32,698 nucleotides of DNA from positions 1-32,698 of the IMG/VR virus record IMGVR_UViG_3300009496_000035; one strand, 5' to 3'. This stretch comes from a virus. Below are positions 7,898 through 17,107 of the stretch, piece after piece. The notes under the pieces were generated by a model that saw only the letters and a program-made list of their open reading frames with translations, ran no database searches and had not been told where the DNA came from. The translations under genes were made by a program, and so were the position numbers. Each line of letters begins with the position of its first letter. The first letter of the stretch is position 1.

Positions 7898-8497
7898 TAT
7901 ATTTTCTTTTACTATTTGGCGTATCATATCTAGAGTTTTATCTAGGACCTCATCGCTAAAATTCATATCACTTTCACGTCTTAGAGCGTTAGAAAATTGT
8001 CCTTCTATACTGAAGCCAAAAACCTTATCGTTTTTTACGTAGTTGTCCCATACATCCTGGTCATCTACTTTCATGCTAATTGCCCAAGTCCCCTCAGGTA
8101 GATTTAAGCCGTATTTAGCGCTCTTGTCTAGCTTAGAGTCTTCTACTATCCAGGACTCAAAAATGGTCATCCCAGCTAGTTTAACGTCGTGCTCTAGAGT
8201 AGCATTGTTTTGATTATTATTTTTAAAGAAATTCTGTGCTGTCTTAGCTATCGTCTCCTTAGAAAAATATATGTAAAAGTCTTCAGCTCCATTCTCACCT
8301 TTGCGAAAAATTGGTTTATCAGGTATTAGGGCCGCTCCTAAGAGTACTTGTTTATCTTTTGATACTTCAGCTAGTAAAATAGGTTTCTGATCACCTAGGG
8401 CTACCCAGTCACTCATAATTGCTGGCGTATTAACCAAACTAACAGCGCTTACACCTAGCTGGTCATCTTCGCCTAAAAGCATTTCGTAAATTTTCAT
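7895..8497 (-). CDS. Prohead protease, XkdF-like (peptidase S78-type)
   Basis: A 200-residue protein with the pattern of XkdF-type phage serine proteases: VLLGAALIPDKPIFRK (about residues 51-66), FYIYFSKETI (74-83), TLEHDVKLAGMTIFESWIVE (100-119) containing the likely catalytic His103, and VFGFSIEGQF (159-168) with the likely nucleophile Ser163. The family cleaves scaffold and capsid N-termini during head maturation. Its place upstream of the scaffold and capsid genes fits. A TGTTTTTAAATAAA motif ends 8 bases before the ATG. It is the first gene of the head module and directly follows the tape measure gene. Confidence 0.8.
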   Translation of the reverse strand: MKIYEMLLGEDDQLGVSAVSLVNTPAIMSDWVALGDQKPILLAEVSKDKQVLLGAALIPDKPIFRKGENGAEDFYIYFSKETIAKTAQNFFKNNNQNNATLEHDVKLAGMTIFESWIVEDSKLDKSAKYGLNLPEGTWAISMKVDDQDVWDNYVKNDKVFGFSIEGQFSNALRRESDMNFSDEVLDKTLDMIRQIVKENI

Positions 8498-8505
8498 ATT
8501 ATATC

Positions 8506-8519
8506 TTTATTTAAAAACA
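8506..8519 (-). promoter_or_regulatory. 14-mer motif, copy 3, before prohead protease
   Basis: Identical 14-mer, ending 8 bases before the ATG of the prohead protease, the first gene of the head module. Confidence 0.6.
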
Positions 8520-8522
8520 ATT

Positions 8523-11456
8523 TTATCCGAGACTTGCTTCGGTTTCTGTGTTGCGCTGTAATGCTTGAGTGCTCGTAACGTCTTCAGCTACTACATAGGC
8601 TCTCATGGGTCTATTGTTAGCTCCTGATATTGTACTGCCTAAAAAGTTAGCGTCATTGCTAGTCTGCCCTATAACATTAAAAGCGGGGGCTTGAATGGCC
8701 GCACCACCTCCTGATCCTCCAAAGTCTTGGCCCCCAAATCTAGAAGTGAGTTTTTTCATATCCTTCTTTTGCTTTGCCATGTTTTTGATCATCATACCCG
8801 CTTGAATTGCATACGTAGCCATAGTGATAGCATTCCATGGAGGTCCGAGTTTACTAGCGTTAGCCATACCCACCTGCAAAGATCCTTGTTGTTTTATTCC
8901 ATCTGCAGCCATTTCCATGTTAGACTCTGTCGCTTTTGCCTTCATTGTCATAGCTAGAGCCTTCATTTTCATAACGATCTCAGCTAGCATCATAGCCTGC
9001 TTCATTTTAAGCATTAACTGACCTATCTTTGACTCCTCACCTGAGGCCATTATAACAGCATCTAAGCCATCAGCTAAAGTTTGTTTTTTAAGCTCTAAAA
9101 TACGTGCATCCTCCTCTTGTTTTTTGATCATTCTGTCCTGATCTGCTTTAAAGCTTAGGTCAGCATAGTACTCTACAATACTTGCTTTTAACATCTCCTT
9201 CTCAGTAGTCGATACTTTCAGTTGTTCTAGCTCTAGTAAATGTGCCTCTTTTTGCTGTGCTAAGTTCTGAAGTGGATCGTCTGACTTTATCTTAAATTTA
9301 GCATCGAAGTCGTCAAATATTTTCTTTTTAGCTTCTTTATTTAATAGCTCCTGATCTATTACCTTTTGATTATATATAGCATTTATAGCTAGAGTGGCTT
9401 TACCCTTCTCATCGTCACTCATTTTATGCAGTTCTAACTCAGCTAAGTATTGTTTTCTTTTAACTTCAATAGCCTCTAGTTTAGTTTTAGCTTGCTGATC
9501 TTGTTCTAATTTTAACAGTTTTTTAAGAAACGCATTCTTAGCATTAAGTTCCTTATCTACTCCTCCCTTTTTAGCAACTCCTAGCTCATTAAGTCTTTTG
9601 ATCTCATTTTCTATACTCTCAATAAACTTATTCTTAGCTCTGATCTCAGCCTCTGTAGTTTCAGGCATAGCTTTACCAACGGCTAGCAATGCTTTTTGAG
9701 CTGCTATAAGACTACCTAGTTTCTTTGTAGCTTCACCATCGGCAAGTGTATTCTCATCTGTTAACTCAGTATTTTCGGCTATAGTCATTCCTAGATCCTC
9801 CATCAGGCCGTTTTTAGCTGATGTTAGAGAGCTTGTAATCTCCATAGATTTGTTATAGCTGTCTTGTGCTCTTTCAGTGCCTTTAAGGCCATTTCTAAGC
9901 CTTCTGTTAGCTATTTCTAGATCATTGAATGACATCTCAGTACGCTTAAGATGTATTTGCTGTTGCTGTGCTGCAGCTCGCTCCTGTAATGTGCCCTCAG
10001 TTTGTTCTAGATTGTGCTGTTTAGCGTTCTGAGCTATAGCATTCCTTAGTTGCATTTCATTCTCAAGCAAGGTCTTCTTATCCTTTGCTGCGTCATTTAA
10101 TGCCTCTTGTATCTCTTCGTCAGCCTCCTGAAGTATGATCTTATTAATTAACATCTCGTTAACTTCTCCAATAGCAGCACTTAATTGCTCGTTAGTGGCC
10201 TTCTCAGCGTCAATATTTTTTAAAAAGTCAGGATATTCCTTTTGTAGTTTTTCTATGATCTCAACACGATCACCCTCAGATGTATTTGTGTCTAGTAGTT
10301 GCCCCTCTAAAGCAAACAATGCAAAGCGCTCCTTATCTAGCTCTTCACTTAATAGTGTTGTGGGTGTTATAAAGCTTAATATTGCTGTAGTGGCCTGTAT
10401 AAAGCCTCTAGCTATTTTATTGAGCATTCCCTCACCGTCTTCTATAGATAGTAGAAATCCTTCCCATGCACTAGATAACTTAGTGGTATCACCTGCTAAA
10501 TTGTCTAGTTTTACCTCTGCCATTTTCTTAGCGGCTCCTTCAGCATCTAGAAATTTCTTCTCTAAGCCTGCAATGTCATCCTGTCCACTTGCTAGAGTAA
10601 GGAATGTTTTACCTGCTACAACACCTACCATATCAATAGCGGTATTAAGTGGATCTGCCGATTCTCTCACTTTTTTCATACCATCTGCCAATGATATACC
10701 CTTCTTGTTAAGCATTATAAAGGTCTTAGCTAGTCCCGTTCCTGCTATAGATCCCTTTAGTCCCCTATCTGCTAAAACCCCTAGTAAAGCCGTCGTTTTC
10801 TCTACAGATACGTTTGTAGCTTTTGATACAGGAGCGACTAACTTCAATGATTCTCTTAATGAGCTAAATGACAGTGCTGAGCTAGATGTACTCTTGGCCA
10901 TTACGTCTACAACCCTTTGAGTCTCTTTTGTTGATAAACCAAATGATTTGATTAATGATCCTGAAAACTCAGCTGCTTCTCCTAGATCAACTTCTAAAGA
11001 TGCTGCTAGATCTAATATTGCACCTGTTGAATTTTTAATATCATCAGTCTTGAAACCTAACTTTGCTAGCTCAGTTTGCAGTGATAATACCTCACTAGCG
11101 GTAAATGCTGTTGTGGCTCCTAATTGCTTAGCCTGATTACTAAGCTCACCCATTTCTGCCTTACTAGATCCTGTTACGGCCTCTAATGTAGATAGAGCCT
11201 TCTCAAATTGAGTTGACTTACTAAGTGCCGCTCCTAAGCCTGCTACTAAAGCACCTAATCCTACTACTAAAACCCCAACACCGCTCGATATAAGTGCCAT
11301 AGTCATAGACTTGATGCCTCCTGTTGCCGCTGTAGCTGAGGCCGCCACTCCTTTCAATGAAGTCGATAGTCCACCCGCTGCGGCTGTCCCTGCGTTTAAG
11401 CTAGTTGCTGCATTTGATGTAACCGACACATGAACTCTTCTAGTTTCTTTAGCCAT
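8523..11456 (-). CDS. Tail tape measure protein
   Basis: The longest gene, 977 residues. A hydrophobic segment rich in Gly/Ala/Val lies near the N-terminus (about residues 50-78). The region FEKALSTLEAVTGSSKAEMG ... LGFKTDDIKNSTGAILDLAA (about 84-150) matches the PhageMin_Tail tape-measure domain, followed by long Lys/Glu-rich helical stretches (about 380-800) and a Gly-rich C-terminus. The protein sets tail length and is ejected with DNA. Using the usual 0.15 nm per residue, the tail would be about 145 nm (inference). The ATG overlaps the stop of a 48-residue gene by one base. Confidence 0.9.
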   Translation of the reverse strand: MAKETRRVHVSVTSNAATSLNAGTAAAGGLSTSLKGVAASATAATGGIKSMTMALISSGVGVLVVGLGALVAGLGAALSKSTQFEKALSTLEAVTGSSKAEMGELSNQAKQLGATTAFTASEVLSLQTELAKLGFKTDDIKNSTGAILDLAASLEVDLGEAAEFSGSLIKSFGLSTKETQRVVDVMAKSTSSSALSFSSLRESLKLVAPVSKATNVSVEKTTALLGVLADRGLKGSIAGTGLAKTFIMLNKKGISLADGMKKVRESADPLNTAIDMVGVVAGKTFLTLASGQDDIAGLEKKFLDAEGAAKKMAEVKLDNLAGDTTKLSSAWEGFLLSIEDGEGMLNKIARGFIQATTAILSFITPTTLLSEELDKERFALFALEGQLLDTNTSEGDRVEIIEKLQKEYPDFLKNIDAEKATNEQLSAAIGEVNEMLINKIILQEADEEIQEALNDAAKDKKTLLENEMQLRNAIAQNAKQHNLEQTEGTLQERAAAQQQQIHLKRTEMSFNDLEIANRRLRNGLKGTERAQDSYNKSMEITSSLTSAKNGLMEDLGMTIAENTELTDENTLADGEATKKLGSLIAAQKALLAVGKAMPETTEAEIRAKNKFIESIENEIKRLNELGVAKKGGVDKELNAKNAFLKKLLKLEQDQQAKTKLEAIEVKRKQYLAELELHKMSDDEKGKATLAINAIYNQKVIDQELLNKEAKKKIFDDFDAKFKIKSDDPLQNLAQQKEAHLLELEQLKVSTTEKEMLKASIVEYYADLSFKADQDRMIKKQEEDARILELKKQTLADGLDAVIMASGEESKIGQLMLKMKQAMMLAEIVMKMKALAMTMKAKATESNMEMAADGIKQQGSLQVGMANASKLGPPWNAITMATYAIQAGMMIKNMAKQKKDMKKLTSRFGGQDFGGSGGGAAIQAPAFNVIGQTSNDANFLGSTISGANNRPMRAYVVAEDVTSTQALQRNTETEASLG

Positions 11457-11602
11457 TATCTGTATGTATTATTATATCTAAATTTCATGTATCTTTTAAG
11501 CTCGCTCCATGTCTCAGGATACTTATATAGTCCTTTAGCCACATTGACGGGATAGCTGTCTTGTTCTGTGGTCCTTAGTAGTTTTAGGATTATATCTATC
11601 AT
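11456..11602 (-). CDS. Small protein coupled to the tape measure gene (48 aa)
   Basis: A 48-residue frame, MIDIILKLLRTTEQDSYPVN ... ETWSELKRYMKFRYNNTYR, ending TAA at 11458-11456 and overlapping the tape-measure ATG by one base. A TGTTTTTAAATAAA motif lies 4 bases upstream of its ATG, so it probably carries the translation start for the tape measure unit. The protein is basic and partly helical. In many siphoviruses the gene just before the tape measure is a tail assembly chaperone, but at 48 residues this cannot be the usual protein. No family recognised. Confidence 0.6.
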   Translation of the reverse strand: MIDIILKLLRTTEQDSYPVNVAKGLYKYPETWSELKRYMKFRYNNTYR

Positions 11603-11606
11603 AGTC

Positions 11607-11620
11607 TTTATTTAAAAACA
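11607..11620 (-). promoter_or_regulatory. 14-mer motif, copy 4, before the tape measure unit
   Basis: Identical 14-mer, ending 4 bases before the ATG of the 48-residue gene that is coupled to the tape measure. A small hairpin (AACAC...GTGTT, 11617-11630) overlaps its upstream end, so its T-run could also serve a weak terminator. Confidence 0.6.
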
Positions 11621-11721
11621 CCGTAGTGTTATTCTAGTAGTATGTTAAAGTTATGTTAAAAGCTTGTGTATGTCAATTATTTTGTCGATATTCAAAACTT
11701 CTTTAAGTGAAACAGTAGCCT

Positions 11722-14121
11722 TTATGCAAAAGTCTCTATAAAATCACCACTTCTACCTATAACAGACCCTACCATGTCGATGTCTACGTCAGTATTAGGA
11801 GCTAATAAGTACCTAGAAATCAGTCCCGTGGATGCATCTACATAAGTGAAGTATATAGACTTAGTAAGGCTCTCATTCTCGATGTTCCTTGTTTGAGTTT
11901 CAAAGTGCTCTAGCTTAGAATTACCTACTAAAGTAAGATCCAATTTGGTTACTCCTGAAAGGTAGTTAGTTTCTAAGGAATTTATGTTATAGAATTTATT
12001 ACTTATTAGAAGCGTATCTGAAAGCTTTAAATTGATTAATTGAGACTGTGGTATATGAGCTGTCAACTTTACCTTGCGTTTATCTTCGTCAAACATTAAA
12101 GCTGTAGTACCTCTGTAGAAACTATGCCATAAGCCATTACCAAACATGTTAAAAGCAAACCTATACTCACTTAGTTCCTCACCAAAGTACAACCCTACGT
12201 CGCTGTATAGGCCTACAGGTGTTTCTAAGCCTACTTGATGCACATTTGATGGCATTGTATATACTGTGCTAGAAGATACCGTTGAGACCGTGTCAAAAGC
12301 TAATTGAGATACACTACCTGTAAATGTATCAGGCTTACATATATAAGTAAACATAGGCTTAATAGATTGTTCAGATCCACCTACGTCGCTAAATAACGTA
12401 TAACATACCCTGAAGTCATCGCCATTGCTAAGGTCATCTAAGGGCTCTATAGGAGATCTTTGATTCTTTATCTTAAAGTCATAAGCACTACCTGATAGCT
12501 TCGCACCTTCTTCTCCTATTAATTCGTATCTTATTTCACCGTAATTTCTACCATTAACAGCCTTGTATCCTTCTTCTAAGGCCAATACAGGCTCCTCGAA
12601 GCCCATTAACAAACTAGAGTATAAGTTAGGCTTATTAATATCATATCCTGATACATCCACATATTTTGTGATATCCTTAACAGATCCTTCACTCATGAAA
12701 TGATCATAGTGTTTAGTAGATATATTTAAGTCAGAGTCAACCTCAGCAATTACATTAAATTGTTTAAAAATAGAGGTTAAAAACTCCATTATAGTCATAG
12801 TAGGTAAGTTCTTTTGAGCGTCATAGGTATTAGCTGTCCCCACAAGAGCATCTGCTTCTAAAGATGAAGTTATCGTAGGATCGTAGTACCATGTTTTAAA
12901 GAGGTGGTTACCAACTTGATTAGGTATATACTCTTTATTATATCCTATTATTGATACCCTTATATCTACGCTAGGATTACTCTCTGACTCAACCTCAACC
13001 TGAAATATCGCAGGGTTTCTGTTTCCTAGTACTATAAAATCTTCAGTATACGCATCTGACTCACTTATTTCTCTAACTACCTGACCACCTACTTTCAATT
13101 TAATGTTTGCTGTAGTGTTAAAGATTCCCTTTACTCTTACCTGATATTTTCTGTCCTGTCCTAGCAGCATAGTCTCTTCACTTGGATCAAAAACAAAGCC
13201 ATTGCTGATCAGTTGAAAATCAGGAATAGAACCTGATAATAAAGTAAAGTTATTAGCTATAGTTGAATTAAGACTCCCTGATCTAGTTTTGTCTGTTTGG
13301 TGAAGCCAAAGATACAGCTCTCTTATGTAGTCAGATTCTAGTACTCCTGTGAAATTAAAGTTGTATCTAGTCTGTATTTTGTCTAATATAGCCCCTACTG
13401 AAAGAGCACCTATTACATCCTCTTCACGTATACCATAACCCACTGCATTTGTACCTCCTGAGTATGCTATATTTCTAGCTCCTTCAATACCTGTGGCCGC
13501 TGTAGATGAATCAGCTATATATCTCGCTTTTCTACTAGCTAAAGGGAACATTAAGTCCCTAGGGGTTTGGTTCTGTATTTCAGACACAAAATCAAAGCTG
13601 TCATCATATAGGTCAGTGAAGTCTAAATCATTTAACCTATCCTTACCAATTTGCCTAGATAGCTCAGATAATTTACCTATAAAAGTAATCTTATAGTGCA
13701 TAGCTACACCGTTGGCTATTCTAGCACCATCTATACGAATGTTTCCTACTTTGTAAGTAGTATTATTCATTATAATTTTAGCAGGTATAAGCTCTCTAGA
13801 GTCGATACCATTATTGATATCTATATTGTAGTTGTGTTTAAAGATCCTGTTGTTTTTCTTACTAGCAGGAACTGTGAAGGTTTTACTAAAATCAGTAAAT
13901 AACTTCTTAGGATCACTCATGTCTTTTACTACTGACTTGATACTAACCCCTTCGTCTCCAAACATATCTAAAATAGGAGTTTGAGTTACATCCACATTAA
14001 GGTTGTTGCTTGCATTCCATGCTACAGCATACGACTCCCATGAGTCAATTATATCACCCCAAGTCTCACCATTAGCAGGCTCAGGTATATTACCTATAAG
14101 TATTCTAATTGGTATCTTCAT
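11722..14121 (-). CDS. Large tail / baseplate protein
   Basis: A 799-residue protein. The segment DMSDPKKLFTDFSKTFTVPA followed by SKKNNRIFKHNYNIDINNGI (about residues 66-105) is a strongly conserved stretch of tail proteins in Bacteroidota phages and prophages. IKPMFTYICKP and VKLTAHIPQSQLINLKLSD (about 690) are further beta-rich parts. It probably builds the distal tail or tip, in the position of tail-associated lysin/baseplate hub genes of other siphoviruses. It overlaps the upstream 374-residue gene by one base (TAATG). After its stop the -1 frame stays open for another 24 codons (see findings). The role is inferred from family context. Confidence 0.65.
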   Translation of the reverse strand: MKIPIRILIGNIPEPANGETWGDIIDSWESYAVAWNASNNLNVDVTQTPILDMFGDEGVSIKSVVKDMSDPKKLFTDFSKTFTVPASKKNNRIFKHNYNIDINNGIDSRELIPAKIIMNNTTYKVGNIRIDGARIANGVAMHYKITFIGKLSELSRQIGKDRLNDLDFTDLYDDSFDFVSEIQNQTPRDLMFPLASRKARYIADSSTAATGIEGARNIAYSGGTNAVGYGIREEDVIGALSVGAILDKIQTRYNFNFTGVLESDYIRELYLWLHQTDKTRSGSLNSTIANNFTLLSGSIPDFQLISNGFVFDPSEETMLLGQDRKYQVRVKGIFNTTANIKLKVGGQVVREISESDAYTEDFIVLGNRNPAIFQVEVESESNPSVDIRVSIIGYNKEYIPNQVGNHLFKTWYYDPTITSSLEADALVGTANTYDAQKNLPTMTIMEFLTSIFKQFNVIAEVDSDLNISTKHYDHFMSEGSVKDITKYVDVSGYDINKPNLYSSLLMGFEEPVLALEEGYKAVNGRNYGEIRYELIGEEGAKLSGSAYDFKIKNQRSPIEPLDDLSNGDDFRVCYTLFSDVGGSEQSIKPMFTYICKPDTFTGSVSQLAFDTVSTVSSSTVYTMPSNVHQVGLETPVGLYSDVGLYFGEELSEYRFAFNMFGNGLWHSFYRGTTALMFDEDKRKVKLTAHIPQSQLINLKLSDTLLISNKFYNINSLETNYLSGVTKLDLTLVGNSKLEHFETQTRNIENESLTKSIYFTYVDASTGLISRYLLAPNTDVDIDMVGSVIGRSGDFIETFA

Positions 14122-15245
14122 TATCTCACATTGTTTAAGTACTCAGAAGCTGATTCTATTGTAAAGGTGTACTGTATAAGCTTGTCATTAAGATGGTTTT
14201 TCTTAGATAGCTTTGTGTTAGTTACATTAACAGGTAATAAATTAGATCCGTTACTGTGGATCTTAGCCCATACATACTCACTTAGCATAAGCTCCTCTAT
14301 CTGCATAACATAGTACTCATCTAGATAGTCCGTATTGATAGTAAATGATTGCTTAGAGCCCGTTAAGCGTTTTCTAGATGCATGCATACCATTACTGTAG
14401 TTCATGCTCTCTAAGTTGCTTATATTGCGTTTAAAGGTATCTGAGGTTGTAGCTATCTCTTCAGTATGCTTAAGAGTAAAAGCTAATGTATTTTTAGCAC
14501 CCTGCTTATTAACATAAGTAAGTGTTATAGCTCTAGCCGTACCTGTTGCGTAAGACAATGCTGTGTTATCGTTGTTATTGTATTTATTGCAGTCAAAAAT
14601 GTCATGCTTTACTAGATAAAAAGTACCATTAAAGTTGAATAGTACCTGAGTAATAGTTGTAGACAAACTCAGGCTTCTTATCTGCCCGTCAGAATCTGTT
14701 GAAGGCAATATAGCACTCTGAAGACTTGTACCGTTCGCAAAGAATATAGTTTTATTCCATGAAGTGCTGTCAGTAGGTTGTACTAGGTAAGAAAATAGAC
14801 CACTTTCACCTTCAGCTCCTGTAACTCTAAATATCTTGTCATATCCTAGAGTATTTGGCTTAGGATCTTCAGGTAAACAGATATATTCGTCCTCAAATGT
14901 TTGGCCATTATGCTGTAGCCCTTCTGTAAAGACAGTGTAACCTTCTGTAGCTATATATGTAGCTTTTTGAGCTGCTATAAGAGCAAAATCAGTAAATTTA
15001 GTTTCTACCCATACCACAGCCGATCTGTTTGAATCATCTTGAGTACAATAGTCCCTTACTAGTTCAGATATCTCTAATGTGGCCTCTCCTCCTATAGCTT
15101 CTTTAGTTAAAGTATATGTTGCCGCTGTTGGTTTGTCAGTAGATACGTCTCCTGTCCAAATCCTAAGCTGTAATTGCACTGTAGGCTCTGTAGTTGCTAG
15201 TTGTACGTAAAACGGGCTCCTTGTGTTAATCTGTCTGTATGCCAT
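14121..15245 (-). CDS. Tail protein of unknown role, possibly distal tail
   Basis: A 374-residue protein, MAYRQINTRSPFYVQLATTE at the start, then mixed beta segments (LRIWTGDVSTDKPTAATYTL, EATLEISELVRDYC) and a C-terminal part with YVMQIEELMLSEYVWAK (about 320-336) and IQYTFTIESASEYLNNVR. It is coupled by TAATG to the 799-residue tail protein and follows the gp10-like gene, so it belongs to the tail module. A distal-tail or tip role would fit its place next to the large tail protein, but no domain is firmly recognised. Confidence 0.5.
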   Translation of the reverse strand: MAYRQINTRSPFYVQLATTEPTVQLQLRIWTGDVSTDKPTAATYTLTKEAIGGEATLEISELVRDYCTQDDSNRSAVVWVETKFTDFALIAAQKATYIATEGYTVFTEGLQHNGQTFEDEYICLPEDPKPNTLGYDKIFRVTGAEGESGLFSYLVQPTDSTSWNKTIFFANGTSLQSAILPSTDSDGQIRSLSLSTTITQVLFNFNGTFYLVKHDIFDCNKYNNNDNTALSYATGTARAITLTYVNKQGAKNTLAFTLKHTEEIATTSDTFKRNISNLESMNYSNGMHASRKRLTGSKQSFTINTDYLDEYYVMQIEELMLSEYVWAKIHSNGSNLLPVNVTNTKLSKKNHLNDKLIQYTFTIESASEYLNNVR

Positions 15246-15252
15246 TGTATTG

Positions 15253-15843
15253 TTATTTTAGTATTTTAACCATTCTAGACCTAGCTAGTCTGTTTGTTAT
15301 TTGATTTGCAAAGTTTTTCTGTATGTCATCTGCTATGGCATTGTGATACGCTCGCATTGTTACCTTATATCTTTTATTAAAAGGCTTCTCAAAGAAACCT
15401 GTCTTTTTAATACCCTTCTCATAGATTGATCTAGCTATAACAAAAGCTAAGCCCTGAGATAGACCCTTCTTTTTAAGCCACTTCCTGATAGGACCAACAG
15501 GCACAGTCTTCTTACCATTCCTGAACTTATTAGGACTTTTAGCGTTGACTATATAGTTACTTTTAGAACCTCTCACACCCTCATCTAAGAACTTACCATA
15601 GTGAGCCATTTCAAATGTGACACTAGGCATTGCAGATCCACCTGTAAACTTACCTTTAATATCTCTATTCATTTTGGAGCTAACAAACCCCTTAAGAGAC
15701 TTATATAGCTTACCACTTACTTTGTGTGAAGATTTCTTGCCTCTACTCGTGCGGCCCCTAGTTAGATTAGCCTTAGACTGAGCTATTACATAGCGTTTAT
15801 AGCCATCCATTACACGCCTTGCCTTAGGATATGTTGAGGTCAT
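15253..15843 (-). CDS. HK97-gp10-like neck / tail completion protein
   Basis: A 196-residue, very basic protein from the ATG at 15843 (an in-frame GTG nine bases earlier is less likely because the ATG lies just 2 bases after the preceding stop). The segment HYGKFLDEGVRGSKSNYIV (about residues 82-100) followed by VPVGPIRKWLKKKGLSQGLA and KKTGFFEKPF is the usual pattern of gp10-like head-tail joining or tail completion proteins, which often read 'Y..fLdeGt' then 'Gf...p'. It lies between a 152-residue neck-like gene and the tail proteins. The role is by family pattern and position. Confidence 0.6.
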   Translation of the reverse strand: MTSTYPKARRVMDGYKRYVIAQSKANLTRGRTSRGKKSSHKVSGKLYKSLKGFVSSKMNRDIKGKFTGGSAMPSVTFEMAHYGKFLDEGVRGSKSNYIVNAKSPNKFRNGKKTVPVGPIRKWLKKKGLSQGLAFVIARSIYEKGIKKTGFFEKPFNKRYKVTMRAYHNAIADDIQKNFANQITNRLARSRMVKILK

Positions 15844-15845
15844 TT

Positions 15846-16304
15846 TTAGCACAGGTCCAAAGTGTTTTTAATGATCACTGTAAACTCCATTCCACATCCT
15901 GCCAGCTTATCTTCAAATCTCTCACTAAAGAACTCGATACTTACAGATTCATCCTCTACCTGAAAGCCTTGAGCATATAGGTCGCCTCTCATTAGCTCCT
16001 GTATTGTCTTAGTAGCTGCAGCAAACATAGAATTTAGCACATAGTGCTCATTATCATTTCCGTAAAACTGATCTGTTTGGGCCTGCTTTTGTTCGTCTAC
16101 AATATCCAAGAATAACACTGACATATCTACATAGGCTACGCCTTCTCCTATCCTAGCTGTAGACATTCCTACATGTGCTAAAGGAAAAATATTCTTTTTA
16201 AGTAAGTCAACCTCAAAGAGATCACCGAATGTGACCTGATTGATTAGTTTATTATTTTGCAACTCAGACCTTATAGCATCTGTGACTTTAAAAATGTTAT
16301 TCAT
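15846..16304 (-). CDS. Putative tail terminator / neck protein
   Basis: A 152-residue protein, MNNIFKVTDAIRSELQNNKL, with a central FPLAHVGMSTARIGEGVAYV (about 56-75) and a C-terminal FEDKLAGCGMEFTVIIKNTL. The size, the alternating strand pattern ending in a beta-strand, and position next to the gp10-like gene resemble tail terminator or tail-completion proteins. It starts 3 bases after the end of the -1 frame of the tail assembly chaperone gene. No catalytic motif. Assignment is tentative. Confidence 0.45.
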   Translation of the reverse strand: MNNIFKVTDAIRSELQNNKLINQVTFGDLFEVDLLKKNIFPLAHVGMSTARIGEGVAYVDMSVLFLDIVDEQKQAQTDQFYGNDNEHYVLNSMFAAATKTIQELMRGDLYAQGFQVEDESVSIEFFSERFEDKLAGCGMEFTVIIKNTLDLC

Positions 16305-16307
16305 ATC

Positions 16308-17044
16308 TTATTTTTTTCTATATTGTGCCCTTTCAATTTCTGCCTTCTCCTTATCATATTCTAAAAACATTAAAGCTTCAAGGTGATTCATTTCTGTTAC
16401 TTCTGTATACTTTGTAGCCACTCCTCCGCAAAGAGCGTAGATAGAGTTGAACCATCCGTATTTCGAGGCGAATTGAGACTGTCTGCTATAGTCATTATCG
16501 TCCCCTCCTGTGTCTTCAAATAGTCCTGTGAATCCTTTAGTAACTCGTTCACGATACTGTAAAAAAAAACAATAGCTGCACTAATTACCCCTATAGGCGC
16601 CTGCTTCATTAGCTCATGTGATTCCATGCTTGCCTCATAGCCGTTAATAGTGTAAAGATCACCAAAACTCTTTAATACAGGTCTATACATAACAGCTGCA
16701 GCCTTGTGAAACTCCTTAGGGTTACTTAGCCCTTGCTCGAGATCTATGAACTCACCTAAAGACATGGCCTGAAGATCAGGAATGAACCCGTACTCAATGC
16801 CGTCCATAGTGAACTTAGTATTGAAGGGTATTTGTGTATTTAGGATCTCTAAGATCTCATCTGAAATGGCTTGAACCTCAGAAAACCTCATCTTAGATAC
16901 TATCTTAATATCTACACCACAGAATATCTCAATGGTCTTAAACATAAAAAATTCCTTCTCCTGATCCTCTGTATTGATCAAAGCAAATCTTTGGTATTGC
17001 TCTAGTGTAATGTCGTTAATTTCTGTAGGGACTTGTATCTTCAT
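16308..17044 (-). CDS. Tail assembly chaperone with predicted -1 frameshift product (215 aa / about 245 aa)
   Basis: The zero frame (17044 to stop at 16397) gives 215 residues, MKIQVPTEINDITLEQYQRF ... MDGIEYGFIPDLQAMSLGEF. This pattern recurs in Bacteroidota phages at this position. At 16569-16561 the coding strand has nine consecutive T (codons GTT TTT TTT TAC), an ideal slippery site. The -1 frame opens only at 16580, just before this run, and is free of stops to the TAA at 16308. It encodes a convincing protein end: FASKYGWFNSIYALCGG ... HLEALMFLEYDKEKAEIE. A -1 slip therefore yields about 245 residues, as in the G/GT chaperones that load on the tape measure. An alternative is a one-base homopolymer sequencing error. 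A TGTTTTTAAATAAA motif lies 6 bases before the ATG. Confidence 0.7.
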
Positions 17045-17050
17045 TTGATC

Positions 17051-17064
17051 TTTATTTAAAAACA
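17051..17064 (-). promoter_or_regulatory. 14-mer motif, copy 5, before tail chaperone
   Basis: Identical 14-mer, ending 6 bases before the ATG of the tail assembly chaperone gene, the first gene of the tail module. Confidence 0.6.
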
Positions 17065-17107
17065 GGTCACTAGTAAATAAGTAGCCTCAAAAAAAATAAA
17101 AAAAAAA

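Noticed and set aside
10135-10920. A 261-residue plus-strand open frame
   Set aside because: It lies fully inside the tape measure gene on the other strand and reads as Ser/Ala/Leu-rich shadow sequence with no family pattern.
16308-16391. A separate 27-residue gene
   Set aside because: It is the end of a longer -1 frame that runs back to the T9 run in the tail chaperone gene, so it is better explained as a frameshift product.
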